Assembly: GCA_002493305.1 (NCBI GenBank)
Contig: DKYJ01000052.1
Coordinates: forward strand, 9,477 to 63,226
DNA from: Clostridiales bacterium UBA7103
GTDB taxonomy: Bacteria > Bacillota > Clostridia > Oscillospirales > Oscillospiraceae
DNA: 53,750 nt
Direction of reading: 5' to 3'
The translations under genes and the position numbers were made by a program. The notes beneath the pieces were generated by a model. It was given only the letters and a program-made list of their open reading frames with translations, searched no databases and was not told the origin of the DNA. Shown here one piece after another: positions 31,050 through 40,437 of this stretch. How positions within the stretch are numbered: position 1 is the first letter of the stretch; each line of letters starts with the position of its first letter.

Positions 31050-33284
31050 TCAGCCTCTCCTATTATATAGCTCCTGCGCCGCCATAAGCTGACCCAGAGC
31101 TATTCCCTCATCGTTGCAGGACACACGCCTGTGCCGCCAGACCTTGAAGCCCTCGGCTTCGAGCTCGGCGGGCAGGCGCTGCATTATATACATATTCTGG
31201 AAGCTGCCTCCGGATAAGACCACATCGCTTATCTCGCTTTGCTTCCGCGCGAATTTACACATTTCAACCGCCATGGCAATGAGCGTGTTCATGAATTTTG
31301 CGGCGGTCACGCCGGCGTCAAGCCCCTGACGCATATCCTCGACCATGCCTCGTACCATGTCCCGCCAGTCAAAGCGCAGCGGCGCGCCCTCGAAGGCGAG
31401 GGGGTAGCGCTCATCGCACTCGGCGGCGGCGGCCTCCAAAAGCACCGCGCCCTGCCCCTCGTAGCTGCATTGGGTCTTTATCCCAAGTATCGCGGCAGCG
31501 CCGTCAAACAGCCGGCCCATGCCCGAGGATAAGGGGCAGTTGAGCCCCGCCTTGAGGAGCTTTCCGTACATCGGGGCGTTTCCTATCCTCCCGGTGTCGC
31601 AGCCGCTCGCGCTCAGCATGGCAAAGGCAAGCCGGCCTATTTCCTTCACTGCCCTGTCCCCGCCTATGAGGGGAATGGGCAGGATGCTGCCAAAGCGCTC
31701 ATAGCCCGCTCTATCGCCGATGAGGCACTCCGCGCCCCATACAGTTCCGTCCGTCCCGTAGCCCACACCGTCCCAGATAAGGCCGATGACCCGCCGGCGC
31801 AGATCGTTGTCCGCCATGCAGGAGACCATGTGCGCGTGATGGTGCTGAATTTGGTACAGCGGCAGCTGCTTCGCCGCGGCAAGGCCGCGGGCGTACTCTG
31901 TGGACAGATAGTCCGGGTGCATATCGCAGGCGACAAATCCCGGCGCAATGTCGAAAAGACGTTCAAAATGCAGAATCTGTTCGCGGTAGTTATCCAGAGT
32001 TTCGATGTTTTTCAAATCGCCTATGTGCTGGCTCTGGAACACATAGCTCCCCTTTGAAAGGCAAAAGCTTGCCTTCTGCTCAGCTCCGCAGGCGAGGGCG
32101 CAGTCAAGCGCCTCATCTGCCCGAATGGGGAAGGGCACATAGCCTCTTGATCGGCGGGCGGGGTACTCCTGCCCGTCCAGCACCCAGTAGAGCGAATCGT
32201 CGCAGCGGGTCTGAATGTCGCGGTTATGGAGCAAAAAGCCGTCCGCAATGCCGTGCAGCTTCGTGACGGCCTCATCGTTTTTATACATGATCGGCGTGTC
32301 GGAGAGATTGGCGCTGGTCATTATGAGCGCCTCAATATCGTCCCCAAATAGCAGATAGTGCAGCGGGGTATAGGGCAGCATCACGCCTATGCGCCCGTTC
32401 TCGCTCAGATATTCAAGCCCCGGTTGCCGCTTTTTGAGCAGCACTATCGGGCGGCGAAAGCCGGTGAGTAGCTCTTCCTCGGCGCTGTTTATCTCGCACA
32501 GGCTGCGCACGGCCTCCACATCGCGGCACATTATGGCAAAGGGCTTCTCGTCCCGCTGCTTTCTGCGCCGCAGCTCAAGGGCGACAGCCTCGCTGTCAAT
32601 GGTGCAGGCGAGGTGTATCCCGCCAAGCCCCTTCACGGCGATGATCTTTCCGCTTTTCACATAGCCGCGTGCGAGCTCTATCGCGTCCCCGGGCAGCTCC
32701 CTGCCCTCGGCGTCCAGAAAGAACACATGCGGCCCGCAGTCCGGGCAGCAGTCCGGCTGGGCATGGTAGCGCCGGTTCTCAATGTCGTGATACTCCGCGT
32801 CACAGTCCGGGCACATGGGAAACTCCGCCATGGAGGTCTTGCACCGGTCATAGGGCACATCTTTTATAATGGTAAAGCGTGGGCCGCAGTTGGTGCAGTT
32901 GATAAATGGGTACTTATATCGCCGGTCATTTTTATCCCGCAGCTCCCGCAGGCAGTCGTCGCAGATACATATGTCCGGGGAAATAAGGGTGTTGCGAAAC
33001 TGCTCGGTCTTGCTCTGGCGGATCTCAAAACCGTCATAGCCCACAAGCTCATCTGTGTACCGGCACTCGACATTCTCAATGACCGCGAGCTTCGGCGCTT
33101 TCTTTGGTACATCGGCCACAAAACGCTCCAGCTCCGACCGCTGCCCCTCCAGCTCAAGCTCCACACCGGAGGAGGTGTTTTTAATATAGCCGTTGAGGGA
33201 ATAGCTGGTCACGAGCTTGTGGATAAACGGGCGAAAGCCCACCCCTTGGACTATCCCGTGTATCTGAATAAGCGCTCTTTCCAT
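31050..33284 (-). CDS. hypF: Carbamoyltransferase HypF
   Basis: 744-residue enzyme that makes the cyanide precursor from carbamoyl phosphate and transfers it to HypE. Domain order: acylphosphatase-like (about 1-90; IHGIVQGVGFRPFIHK), two zinc fingers (CICDDCLREL, CTNCGPRF, CPDCDAEY, CCPDCGPH; about 105-180), YrdC-like (about 195-370) and a Kae1/TobZ-like carbamoyl-transfer domain with HHHAHMVSCMAD and DGVGYGTDGTVWGAE. Full length. First gene of the hyp operon, behind its own promoter. Confidence 0.97.
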   Translation of the reverse strand: MERALIQIHGIVQGVGFRPFIHKLVTSYSLNGYIKNTSSGVELELEGQRSELERFVADVPKKAPKLAVIENVECRYTDELVGYDGFEIRQSKTEQFRNTLISPDICICDDCLRELRDKNDRRYKYPFINCTNCGPRFTIIKDVPYDRCKTSMAEFPMCPDCDAEYHDIENRRYHAQPDCCPDCGPHVFFLDAEGRELPGDAIELARGYVKSGKIIAVKGLGGIHLACTIDSEAVALELRRRKQRDEKPFAIMCRDVEAVRSLCEINSAEEELLTGFRRPIVLLKKRQPGLEYLSENGRIGVMLPYTPLHYLLFGDDIEALIMTSANLSDTPIMYKNDEAVTKLHGIADGFLLHNRDIQTRCDDSLYWVLDGQEYPARRSRGYVPFPIRADEALDCALACGAEQKASFCLSKGSYVFQSQHIGDLKNIETLDNYREQILHFERLFDIAPGFVACDMHPDYLSTEYARGLAAAKQLPLYQIQHHHAHMVSCMADNDLRRRVIGLIWDGVGYGTDGTVWGAECLIGDRAGYERFGSILPIPLIGGDRAVKEIGRLAFAMLSASGCDTGRIGNAPMYGKLLKAGLNCPLSSGMGRLFDGAAAILGIKTQCSYEGQGAVLLEAAAAECDERYPLAFEGAPLRFDWRDMVRGMVEDMRQGLDAGVTAAKFMNTLIAMAVEMCKFARKQSEISDVVLSGGSFQNMYIMQRLPAELEAEGFKVWRHRRVSCNDEGIALGQLMAAQELYNRRG

Positions 33285-33320
33285 TCCTCATAGCCTCTTG
33301 GTTAAATAATTGACAAAAAC

Positions 33321-33349
33321 ATTCTACTACAAAAAATATCTATATACAA
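33321..33349 (-). promoter_or_regulatory. Promoter of the hyp/hydrogenase operon
   Basis: Minus strand: -35 TTGTAT (33349-33344), a 17-base spacer and -10 TAGAAT (33326-33321), about 37 bases before hypF. It may drive hypFCD, and possibly the structural genes by read-through. Confidence 0.62.
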
Positions 33350-33501
33350 GTGCTGATTAAAATAAATCCAAAATATTTTTCCCAAGTCAAAAATTTGATA
33401 AATCTTCATTCGTCGGGCAAAAAGCCACAGTAATTCTTTGACAATTTTATTATACGCCCACGAGAAAACAAAATAAAGAAAAGTAATTTTTTTGACAAAA
33501 A

Positions 33502-33525
33502 TTTTTGCCCGTTTTCGGGCAAAAA
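33502..33525. terminator. Hairpin in the 33.3-34.0 kb gap
   Basis: TTTTTGCCCG (33502-33511) with CGGGCAAAAA (33516-33525) and a four-base loop, with T or A runs on both sides. Could end transcription in either direction; no gene abuts it. Confidence 0.5.
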
Positions 33526-33680
33526 CGGTGTTTTTTCAGACAAATGGATTAAATTGCCTGTATGACGACATGAGCAAAAGCTAAGCATTGGCTGAACCTT
33601 GCCCGCTTTTTATGAGGGCGCAGCCTTACACAGAAGAGACTCTGGAATGGCGCAACCCCTCCCGCCCGCAGGAGACCAAA

Positions 33681-33884
33681 ACAAAATCACGACCCGGCGT
33701 AAGCGGTCGTGATTTTGAAAGGAGGAAGGAGCTGACGGATATGGAACTTTCCGCGCGTGCCTCCAGCTCACCGCAGAGCCCGGCGCAGCGGGTCTGCGGT
33801 GGAAAAGGAAAAAGGAAGGAACGACGCTTCGGTTTCGCCACGCTTGGTGGAGACGAAGCAAAGTGAGTTTCTTTTGACGCAGTG
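33681..33884 (+). repeat. Structured intergenic repeat, copy 2
   Basis: Begins with a 12-bp perfect stem AAAATCACGACC (33683-33694) with GGTCGTGATTTT (33705-33716). It continues with GAAAGGAGGAAGG, GGATATGGAACTTTCCG and an ACGACGCTTCGGTTTCGCCACGC block and ends in TTTTGACGCAG. Related to copies at 1508-1621 and 18751-18865. The flank AATGTAATCTGCTTCTT (33886-33902) resembles AATGTGGTCTGCTTCTT near 1414-1430. Apart from this repeat, the gap 33526-33680 shows nothing convincing. Confidence 0.62.
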
Positions 33885-33910
33885 GAATGTAATCTGCTTC
33901 TTGCCTCCGA

Positions 33911-33944
33911 AAAAGTGAAAGCCGCGGTTTTCACCGCGGCTTTC
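33911..33944 (-). terminator. Terminator of the NSS transporter gene
   Basis: 12-bp stem GAAAGCCGCGGT (33917-33928) with ACCGCGGCTTTC (33933-33944); on the minus strand ACTTTTTC follows. Confidence 0.82.
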
Positions 33945-33984
33945 GGGGATTTGCTTTTATTTGGAGTGAATGTTAGGTGACGGT

Positions 33985-35559
33985 TCAGGCAGCCTTTTTG
34001 TTGCCAAGGTATCCAACGAGATAGAAGACAACGCAGAGCGCGGCGGATACACCGTAGCAAACGGGCTTGATGTAGGCGGTGTTGGCGGCGCAGCTCAGGT
34101 TGTCGATGAGCATACCGGCCAGAACGAAAGCCATGACAACGGGAACGATGAAGTAAATGCAGAAGCGATAGAACTTATCGAAGAACGCGGAGTGTTCACC
34201 GTTGTGAACTTCATCCAGTATGTAGTTGGGCTTAAGCTCACCACCAATGCACAGCGCCATGAGCATAGCGCCAATGGGCATTGCAAGACCTTCAGCGATG
34301 AAGTCAAAGAAGTCAAGCCAGCAGTCGATGAACATCATGTAGTAGTCGCCGCCGGTGAGACCGAGAATGTCGGACGGGGCGATGCCGTTGGAGCCAAGAC
34401 CGCAGACAGCGACCAGAATGGCCTCAATCATGATGGCAACGGAAACCCAGAGAACGGTCTTCTTGCGGTTGGCGGGCTTGCCCTTGGCGACTGCCTTGTC
34501 AATGAAGTAGGCAGAGACGACCTCCATCAGGGAGATGGCGGAGGAGATGGCGGCAAGCAGAACCAGCAGGTAGAAGATAACGCCGAACAGGGGGCCGGCG
34601 GCGCCCATGTTGGAGAAAACATCCTGCAGGGTGACGAACAGGAGCTTCGGGCCGTTGAGGACCAGCTCATTGGGAGCAAGGCCATTGGCAAGACCATTGG
34701 CAACGGCTGCGGGGATAACGGCGAGACCGGCCATCAGGGCGACGATGGTATCAGCCACAACGATAACAGCGGAGTTCTTGACCAGATTCTCTTTCTTGTC
34801 AAGATAAGAGCCGTAGGTGATCATAGCGCCCATTGCAAGGGACAGCGAGAAGAACATCTGACCGCCGGCGGTGCCGAGGACGCTGATAAAGTCGGGTGCT
34901 TCCGCAATAAAGCCGCCCGCCACAGCGTAGCCGGGAACGAACATGAACTTGAGACCCTCAACAGCGTGGGGCAGGGTCAGAGCGCGGATGATAACGATGA
35001 TCAGCATCACAAACAGGGCGGGCATACCGACCTTGTTGAACTTCTCGATGCCGCTCTCAACGCCGCCCTGAACGATAAGCATGCAGATTATCATGAACAG
35101 GAGGGTGAATATAATGCAGCCGAAGGGGTTGGTGAGCATTGAGCTAAAGGTTGCACCGCCGGTGATAGCGCCGCCGAAGATGCTGCTGAGGCCAAAGCTC
35201 AGCTCGGCAAGGTTGAGGGACATGTACTGGATGCAGTAGCCGCCGAGGACAGAATAGAAGCTCATGATAAGGAAGGGAGCCAAAACGGCAAGCCAGCCTA
35301 TCCATGCGAATTTCTTAGAAGCCTTTTTGTATGCTGCGATGGGGTTGGTGCCGGTCTTACGACCGAGAGCCAGCTCACTGACCATGATTATCATACCGAC
35401 AAAAACTGCCAGCAGCAGGTAAACTATCAGGAATGTAAAGCCGCCGCTCTTACCCATCTTGTAGGGGAAGCCCCAGATGTTGCCGAGGCCAACAGCAGAA
35501 CCGATTGCGGCAAGCAGGAAGCCTAAATTACTTCCCCATGAACTGCGATTGTTCTCCAT
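33985..35559 (-). CDS. Neurotransmitter:sodium symporter (NSS/SNF) family transporter
   Basis: 524-residue sodium-coupled transporter with about 11-12 helices, LeuT fold. The first helix carries the family signature WGSNLGFLLAAIGSAVGLGN, then IWGFPYKMGKSGGFTFLIVY. Helix 6 region: FSLSLAMGAMITYGSYL. Bacterial members take up amino acids such as Leu, Trp or Tyr; the substrate cannot be named here. GAAGGAG precedes the ATG. Divergent from a LysR regulator, which probably controls it. Confidence 0.93.
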   Translation of the reverse strand: MENNRSSWGSNLGFLLAAIGSAVGLGNIWGFPYKMGKSGGFTFLIVYLLLAVFVGMIIMVSELALGRKTGTNPIAAYKKASKKFAWIGWLAVLAPFLIMSFYSVLGGYCIQYMSLNLAELSFGLSSIFGGAITGGATFSSMLTNPFGCIIFTLLFMIICMLIVQGGVESGIEKFNKVGMPALFVMLIIVIIRALTLPHAVEGLKFMFVPGYAVAGGFIAEAPDFISVLGTAGGQMFFSLSLAMGAMITYGSYLDKKENLVKNSAVIVVADTIVALMAGLAVIPAAVANGLANGLAPNELVLNGPKLLFVTLQDVFSNMGAAGPLFGVIFYLLVLLAAISSAISLMEVVSAYFIDKAVAKGKPANRKKTVLWVSVAIMIEAILVAVCGLGSNGIAPSDILGLTGGDYYMMFIDCWLDFFDFIAEGLAMPIGAMLMALCIGGELKPNYILDEVHNGEHSAFFDKFYRFCIYFIVPVVMAFVLAGMLIDNLSCAANTAYIKPVCYGVSAALCVVFYLVGYLGNKKAA

Positions 35560-35739
35560 AAATTTCTCCTTCTTTTCATTTTGATTTCCTTATAACCAAA
35601 AAATGCGGCAATCGCAGCCCCAAATACTACGCCCCGCAAAGCACTAAGCGTATCCACGGCGGGTCATTCAGACCGGACAGCTTCAAAATCCGGCAAAAAA
35701 ACCACTGCGCCGTAAATACTTTTGGAATAAAGTGGCTTT

Positions 35740-35768
35740 ATTATAACATTTCACTTGCATTTTACCAA
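35740..35768 (-). promoter_or_regulatory. Promoter of the NSS transporter gene
   Basis: Minus strand: -35 TTGGTA (35768-35763), a 17-base spacer and -10 TATAAT (35745-35740). The 5' leader is about 170 bases, and no riboswitch was recognised in it. Confidence 0.7.
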
Positions 35769-35776
35769 ACTCTACA

Positions 35777-35815
35777 TTATTATGAATGTAATAAGTTTTT
35801 GTAATGGATACCATT
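35777..35815. promoter_or_regulatory. Candidate LysR binding sites
   Basis: Two dyads lie just upstream of the NSS promoter: TTATT-N8-AATAA (35777-35794), compatible with the T-N11-A LysR pattern, and AATGG-ATA-CCATT (35803-35815). They lie between the divergent LysR and NSS genes. Confidence 0.5.
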
Positions 35816-35845
35816 GAATCATGAGAAAGAGAAATATTTAACAAT

Positions 35846-36745
35846 ATGGACGTGAAGAAAGTCAGTGCCCTGCTGACGGCGATAGAAAAAGGAAGCCTCA
35901 CCTCCGCGGCGGCGGAGCTGGGCTATACGCAGTCGGGGCTTACGCACATGATGAACACTCTGGAGGCCGAGCTGGGCCTGAATCTGCTGGTGCGCAGCAA
36001 AAGCGGTGTGCACCTGTCTCCGGCGGGGCAGGAGCTGCTGCCCCATATGCGCGCGTTGGTGGACGCTTCCACTGCGTTGGAGAGCAGCGCTGATAAGCTG
36101 CGCATGAGGGATTTTTCCACCCTGCGTCTGGGGACGTATTCGAGTATCACGCGCCAGTGGCTGCCCACCATCCTGGCGGAGTTTCGATGCAACTGTCCGG
36201 ACACGGACGTCAATATAAACGTCTGCCCCATTACGGAAATATATGACGGGGTCAGGGGCGATGAGTTTGACTGTGCCCTTGCCAGCTATCAGGAGTCGCT
36301 GTGTCAGGGCGTGAACTGGGTTCCCCTGATGGACGACGCGCTTTTGGCCGTCCTGCCCGGCTCGTGGGAGGAAATGGACAGATTCCCCATGCAGAAATTT
36401 GACGGTCAGGAGTTTTTGATGCCCTCGGCGGGCTTTGATCTGGACATTCTGCCGCTGTTCGCCCTTGCCGTTGGGCGGGTGCGCCCGGCCATCAGGTATA
36501 CCAATCTTGATGACGGCGGCATAGTATCCATGGTGGAGCATGGGCTTGGCGTCAGCATTTTGTCCGACCTTATAATGCGCGACATGACAGAGAACGTCCG
36601 CACTGTGCCGCTGGATCCTCCCGCATGGCGCTCTCTGGGTATAATCTACGGCGAGCGCAAGCAGAACGACAAAAAAGTGCGCCGATTCGTGAAATGCGCT
36701 CAGTCCGCCATAGCAAGAATGTACGGGAAGAATAAGGAGAAGTAA
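35846..36745 (+). CDS. LysR-family transcriptional regulator
   Basis: 299-residue LysR-type regulator. The N-terminal helix-turn-helix (about 3-60) reads VSALLTAIEKGSLTSAAAEL and GYTQSGLTHMMNTLEAELGL, then LLVRSKSGVHLSPAGQELLP. The periplasmic-binding-protein-like effector domain spans about 88-295. No clear Shine-Dalgarno is seen; GAAAGAG lies about 16 bases before the ATG. Divergent orientation points to the NSS transporter as target. Ends in a strong terminator. Confidence 0.92.
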   Translation: MDVKKVSALLTAIEKGSLTSAAAELGYTQSGLTHMMNTLEAELGLNLLVRSKSGVHLSPAGQELLPHMRALVDASTALESSADKLRMRDFSTLRLGTYSSITRQWLPTILAEFRCNCPDTDVNINVCPITEIYDGVRGDEFDCALASYQESLCQGVNWVPLMDDALLAVLPGSWEEMDRFPMQKFDGQEFLMPSAGFDLDILPLFALAVGRVRPAIRYTNLDDGGIVSMVEHGLGVSILSDLIMRDMTENVRTVPLDPPAWRSLGIIYGERKQNDKKVRRFVKCAQSAIARMYGKNKEK

Positions 36746-36746
36746 T

Positions 36747-36779
36747 AAACGGCGGCCTCAAATTTTGAGGCCGCCGTTT
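36747..36779. terminator. Terminator after lysR
   Basis: 14-bp stem AAACGGCGGCCTCA (36747-36760) with TGAGGCCGCCGTTT (36766-36779). Very stable; likely serves the LysR gene and the small convergent frame. Confidence 0.85.
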
Positions 36780-36787
36780 GAGGCTTG

Positions 36788-36931
36788 TCAGCTCCAGTTC
36801 CCGGAGACGCCGTCTGGCGCGTCGGACTCCCGGTCAAAGGTGCGTTTGTCTGAACTGCGCTTTTCGGCCCGTTCATCGTGGCCGGTGAGCACCGGGGCGG
36901 GCTGCCGCTCGGTCTTTTTCTTTTTTGCCAT
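36788..36931 (-). CDS. Small basic/charged protein, 47 residues, unknown
   Basis: Short frame beginning MAKKKKTERQPAPVLTGH, strongly charged, without a recognised domain. An AGGGGG stretch lies about nine bases before the ATG. It directly follows the C-terminal membrane fragment at 36937-37098, so it was probably the second gene of a small operon whose upstream part was cut by the adjacent integrative element. Confidence 0.5.
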   Translation of the reverse strand: MAKKKKTERQPAPVLTGHDERAEKRSSDKRTFDRESDAPDGVSGNWS

Positions 36932-36936
36932 AGCAC

Positions 36937-37098
36937 TCAACCCCCTATAAGGCACAAAATAAGCCCGTAAACCACGCTGGCGCTTACGCCGTAGACTATT
37001 ACAGGCCCGGCGATGATGAACATTTTTGCCGCCGTGCCGGTGATAAAGCCCTCTGCTTGTGTCAAGTAAAGACCAACAAAAAATTTTCTGATGTATTT
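36937..37098 (-). pseudogene. Remnant or short membrane peptide at the edge of the integrative element
   Basis: The minus-strand frame is open from 37098 to the TGA at 36939-36937 and has no start codon at its upstream edge. It reads ...QAEGFITGTAAKMFIIAG, then a hydrophobic helix ending YGLILCLIGG. The first in-frame ATG (37023) would leave a 28-residue single-helix peptide with no good ribosome binding site. Base composition changes from GC-rich to AT-rich at about 37060-37080. I read this as the 3' end of a host membrane-protein gene cut by insertion; a genuine 28-residue peptide is the alternative. Confidence 0.5.
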
Positions 37099-37128
37099 TT
37101 ATGGCGGAGTTCGCCGTTATTTTCTTGT

Positions 37129-38739
37129 TCAGCTTGCTTTCCCGTTTACCTGATTCAGCAATTCTACTGCAAAAGCATCTTTGCATGTCAAATCAAGCTC
37201 CAGCCTGCCATCAGCATATACATGAACTCTATTTACCAGTTTTCGTATTACCTCCGGCCTATATTCCGATAATGCCAAAACATCTCTTGCAGTACCCATT
37301 ACCTTTTCCATTCTCTCAATTTGGGCTTTCAGAGTTTCCAACTCCTCTGTGTGATCTTGGAGCATTTTCTGCAGATAATTGGCTTCCTCCTGCCTTTCTT
37401 TCTGTCTGCAAATATATTGTTCCCTCGTAAGTTTGCCACATCGGTAATCCTCATACAAATCCAGCTTGCCGCCAGTTAAGCCTTGCAGTTTCTTCTGAAA
37501 GGCTACGATTTCTTTTTCTAATTCTGCGATCTGACTGTCGCTGGATGCCTGTTCCTGAATGTGCTTGTCAATCAATAATCGGGCAAGCATTCGGATAGTG
37601 CGCAAAGTATTCTCCTGCAATAACTCCATGGGCACATAAAGCGATGCACAATCAGAATCCGAAACATTTCTTGCTTTCAGGCAAAACAGATGCGTAATTT
37701 TCCCGTTTGCTTTTTGCAGCTTTCGTCCGCAGTATCCGCATACGAACAGATTATCCGCACGATTTCCAGCCGTATTGGAATTCCTCGTTTTCATCCTTGA
37801 CTGCAAAGAATCTCTGGCTGCACAAAAGGCTTCCTGCTTGATGATCGCTTCGTGCGTTCCCTCTACTACAATCCACTGCTCTTTAGGCAGTGGCTTTGTT
37901 TTGTTAGTACTGATCCCAACGCTCTCCCGCGTCCCAGAAATCATCTTTCCGGTATACCGCTCATCGCTCAGAATCTTACGGACTGTGGAAGCCAGCCAAA
38001 TGGATTCTTTCTCAACAACCCGTCCGTTATAGGCTTGCCCAAGTTGTTTTTTTCGGACGACAGGAGGGGAGATGTCTTCTTCATTCAACCTCTGTGCAAT
38101 TTCGGAAGTGCTGAGTCCTTCTATGCAGAGTTCAAAAATCTGCTGTACCACGGGGCGTACTTCTTCATCAACAATCAGCTTATGCTTATCCCGAGGATCC
38201 AGTTGATAGCCGTAAAAGGAGCCACCGCCCCAGTACTGTCCACGGCGGTTTCTTGTCTTAATTGCACTGCGTACCTTTACGGAAAGATCCTTGCTGTAAA
38301 GCCCGTTAATCAGATTTCGCAGGGCAAGCTCTAAGCCTCCAGTCGTCCCTATATAGTCACTGCTGTCAAAGTTGTCATTTACAGATATAAATCTTGTTCC
38401 GAAAAGTGGCAGAATCAACTCAAGATAGGCACCGACCTCCAGATACTCACGCCCGAACCGGGACAAGTCCTTAACCATGATACAGTGAATTTCCCGCTGT
38501 CGAACCAGAGCCATCATGTCCATGAAGCGAGGCCGGTTGAAATTGGTTCCGCTGTAGCCGTCATCGCAGAATTCAACAATGTCATATTCCTGAAGCTTTG
38601 GGGTTGCACGATAGTAATCCATCAAAAGTTTTCGCTGATTAGCAATACTGTTACTCTCAGTTTTGCTGTCGGAAGTTCTGAGGTCTGCGTCTTCCATGGA
38701 CAAGCGTATATACATGGCAAGTTTTCGCTTAGACTGCAT
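37129..38739 (-). CDS. Large serine recombinase 1
   Basis: 536-residue site-specific recombinase. Resolvase catalytic domain (about 7-165) with the active-site region YIRLSMED, CIMVKDLSRFGREYLEVGAY and the arginines of DLSRFGR; recombinase domain (about 180-300) with YGYQLDPRDKH; zinc ribbon CGYCGRKL near 325-360; and a C-terminal coiled coil (about 375-490). Last gene of a three-recombinase series; overlaps the second by 11 bases. Such proteins integrate and excise mobile elements; full length and no visible defect. Confidence 0.95.
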   Translation of the reverse strand: MQSKRKLAMYIRLSMEDADLRTSDSKTESNSIANQRKLLMDYYRATPKLQEYDIVEFCDDGYSGTNFNRPRFMDMMALVRQREIHCIMVKDLSRFGREYLEVGAYLELILPLFGTRFISVNDNFDSSDYIGTTGGLELALRNLINGLYSKDLSVKVRSAIKTRNRRGQYWGGGSFYGYQLDPRDKHKLIVDEEVRPVVQQIFELCIEGLSTSEIAQRLNEEDISPPVVRKKQLGQAYNGRVVEKESIWLASTVRKILSDERYTGKMISGTRESVGISTNKTKPLPKEQWIVVEGTHEAIIKQEAFCAARDSLQSRMKTRNSNTAGNRADNLFVCGYCGRKLQKANGKITHLFCLKARNVSDSDCASLYVPMELLQENTLRTIRMLARLLIDKHIQEQASSDSQIAELEKEIVAFQKKLQGLTGGKLDLYEDYRCGKLTREQYICRQKERQEEANYLQKMLQDHTEELETLKAQIERMEKVMGTARDVLALSEYRPEVIRKLVNRVHVYADGRLELDLTCKDAFAVELLNQVNGKAS

Positions 38740-40435
38740 ATCGCACCTCCTCTTTTTTTCGTATTGCTGCCAGATGAATCACCTCGTCCAATTCATCACG
38801 GAAGTTAAATTTTACTTCGACATGGCCGTCGTGATACAAAACCATTTCATCAATAAAGGCGTCAACGATTCGTTCATCCAGCGCATCTATGTTCCTAAAT
38901 TCCTCCACCAGTTTTGCAAAACCGCCTGCCATAGCATATGTGGGGCTATACTTCTGAGCTTCCTTTTCAAGCTCTGCAAGGAAAATACGGAGGTCGTCTG
39001 CTTTTTTTGCGAATTCTTGTCCCATAAGCAGATAGTCTTCCTGCGTAATTATGCTGTTTGCGTAGTCTTCATAAAGGGACGCTTTCAACTCCATATAATG
39101 AGCAATCTGCTTCTGAACAGCATGGATTTGCTCCTGATAAATCCGGTATTTCGTTTTGCTGCTTTCCTTCTTGTTCAGAGCTGAAATCAAAGCTCTGGCA
39201 TCCGTAAAAAGCTGTATCTGCGTTTGAATCAGCTTCAGAGCAATAGATTCAACATCCTCCTGCTTTACAGCTTTTTTTGTACAATAGGAAGAATTGTAGT
39301 TTTCATGCAGCGCACAACAATACCAGCCCTTCCTCTCGCCATGATGATTTTTCTTGTATCTTAGAAACATTGCCTGTCCACATTCTCCGCAGCGCAGGTG
39401 TCCTTTGAAGATGCTTGCCTTTTTGCTTTTACAGTTATACTTTGCAACTTGCCCATGGGCTTTCTTAGTTTCTTCAAAATATGCCTGCGCTTTGTTGAAA
39501 AGGGTCTCTGTTACAATCGCTTCATGCGTGCCCTTGGTGATAATCCATTCATCCTGCGGTACAGGATGGCTGCCCTTTATGCCACCAGCATGAAAATCAG
39601 AGCGGAATTTGCCACCTACCATCCAACCAAGATAGATCGGATCTTGTAGAATTCGCTTTACCGTCTGCATATACCATCTGGAATTCTTAAACTTATCTGT
39701 TTTCGCAATTCCTCGGTCATACATCAAACGACCAGGCGAAGCCACACCCCTGGCATTGAGTGTGGTCGCAATATAATGCAGCGTATTTCCGGCAGAGAGC
39801 AGTTCAAACATTTCTTTTACCACAGGTGCTGCTTCTTCATCCACAATCAGGCAATGCTTGTCCTCCGGTGACAGCCGATAGCCATATGGTGCTTTGCTTC
39901 CGGCAAACTTGCCCTGTTCCTGAATGGAACGCATCGAGGAGCAGATCTTTCTGGAAATATCCTTTGCATACATTTCATTTGCAAGGTTTTTCAGCTGAAC
40001 GGAAATATCCGCTTGCTGGGTCAATGTGTCAAACCTGTCCGTTATCGCAATAAAGCGAACTCCAAAGAACGGGAATACCATTTCAATGTATTCGCCTGAC
40101 TCCAAAAAGTTACGCCCCAGACGGGAAAAGTCCTTTACGATGACACAATTCACCTTACCATCCCGAATGTCGTTCATCATTCGGGAGAACTCCGGACGCA
40201 GAAAATCTGTGCCGCTGATATCGTCATCGCTATATATGTCATAAATCTCGATGTCCGGCTTCTCTGCTACAAAATCCTTCAGCAGTTGTAGCTGATTGCC
40301 AATCGTATCGGCTGCGCGCTTACGCTCTGTCTCCACAGAAATTCGAGCATAGAGTGCAGCCGAAAAGGTTTTCGTAGCGGCTTGTTTTACGGTTGCATCT
40401 GCCACGCCGGTGTTTTTTCTACTCTTCCTCGCCAT
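38729..40435 (-). CDS. Large serine recombinase 2
   Basis: 568-residue paralogue with the same order of domains: catalytic serine in ALYARISVETERK, CVIVKDFSRLGRNFLESGEY, a recombinase domain with APYGYRLSPEDKHCLIVD, a zinc ribbon CGECGQAMFLRYKK with two further cysteines, and a coiled coil (about 415-500). The N-terminal 25 residues are Lys/Ala/Thr-rich. It sits two bases after recombinase 3 and overlaps recombinase 1, so all three are probably made from one message and may act as a hetero-complex. Confidence 0.95.
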   Translation of the reverse strand: MARKSRKNTGVADATVKQAATKTFSAALYARISVETERKRAADTIGNQLQLLKDFVAEKPDIEIYDIYSDDDISGTDFLRPEFSRMMNDIRDGKVNCVIVKDFSRLGRNFLESGEYIEMVFPFFGVRFIAITDRFDTLTQQADISVQLKNLANEMYAKDISRKICSSMRSIQEQGKFAGSKAPYGYRLSPEDKHCLIVDEEAAPVVKEMFELLSAGNTLHYIATTLNARGVASPGRLMYDRGIAKTDKFKNSRWYMQTVKRILQDPIYLGWMVGGKFRSDFHAGGIKGSHPVPQDEWIITKGTHEAIVTETLFNKAQAYFEETKKAHGQVAKYNCKSKKASIFKGHLRCGECGQAMFLRYKKNHHGERKGWYCCALHENYNSSYCTKKAVKQEDVESIALKLIQTQIQLFTDARALISALNKKESSKTKYRIYQEQIHAVQKQIAHYMELKASLYEDYANSIITQEDYLLMGQEFAKKADDLRIFLAELEKEAQKYSPTYAMAGGFAKLVEEFRNIDALDERIVDAFIDEMVLYHDGHVEVKFNFRDELDEVIHLAAIRKKEEVRYAV

Positions 40436-40437
40436 TT

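Noticed and set aside
35560..35739. Riboswitch in the NSS transporter leader
   Set aside because: The leader is long (about 170 bases), but no known aptamer pattern could be recognised.
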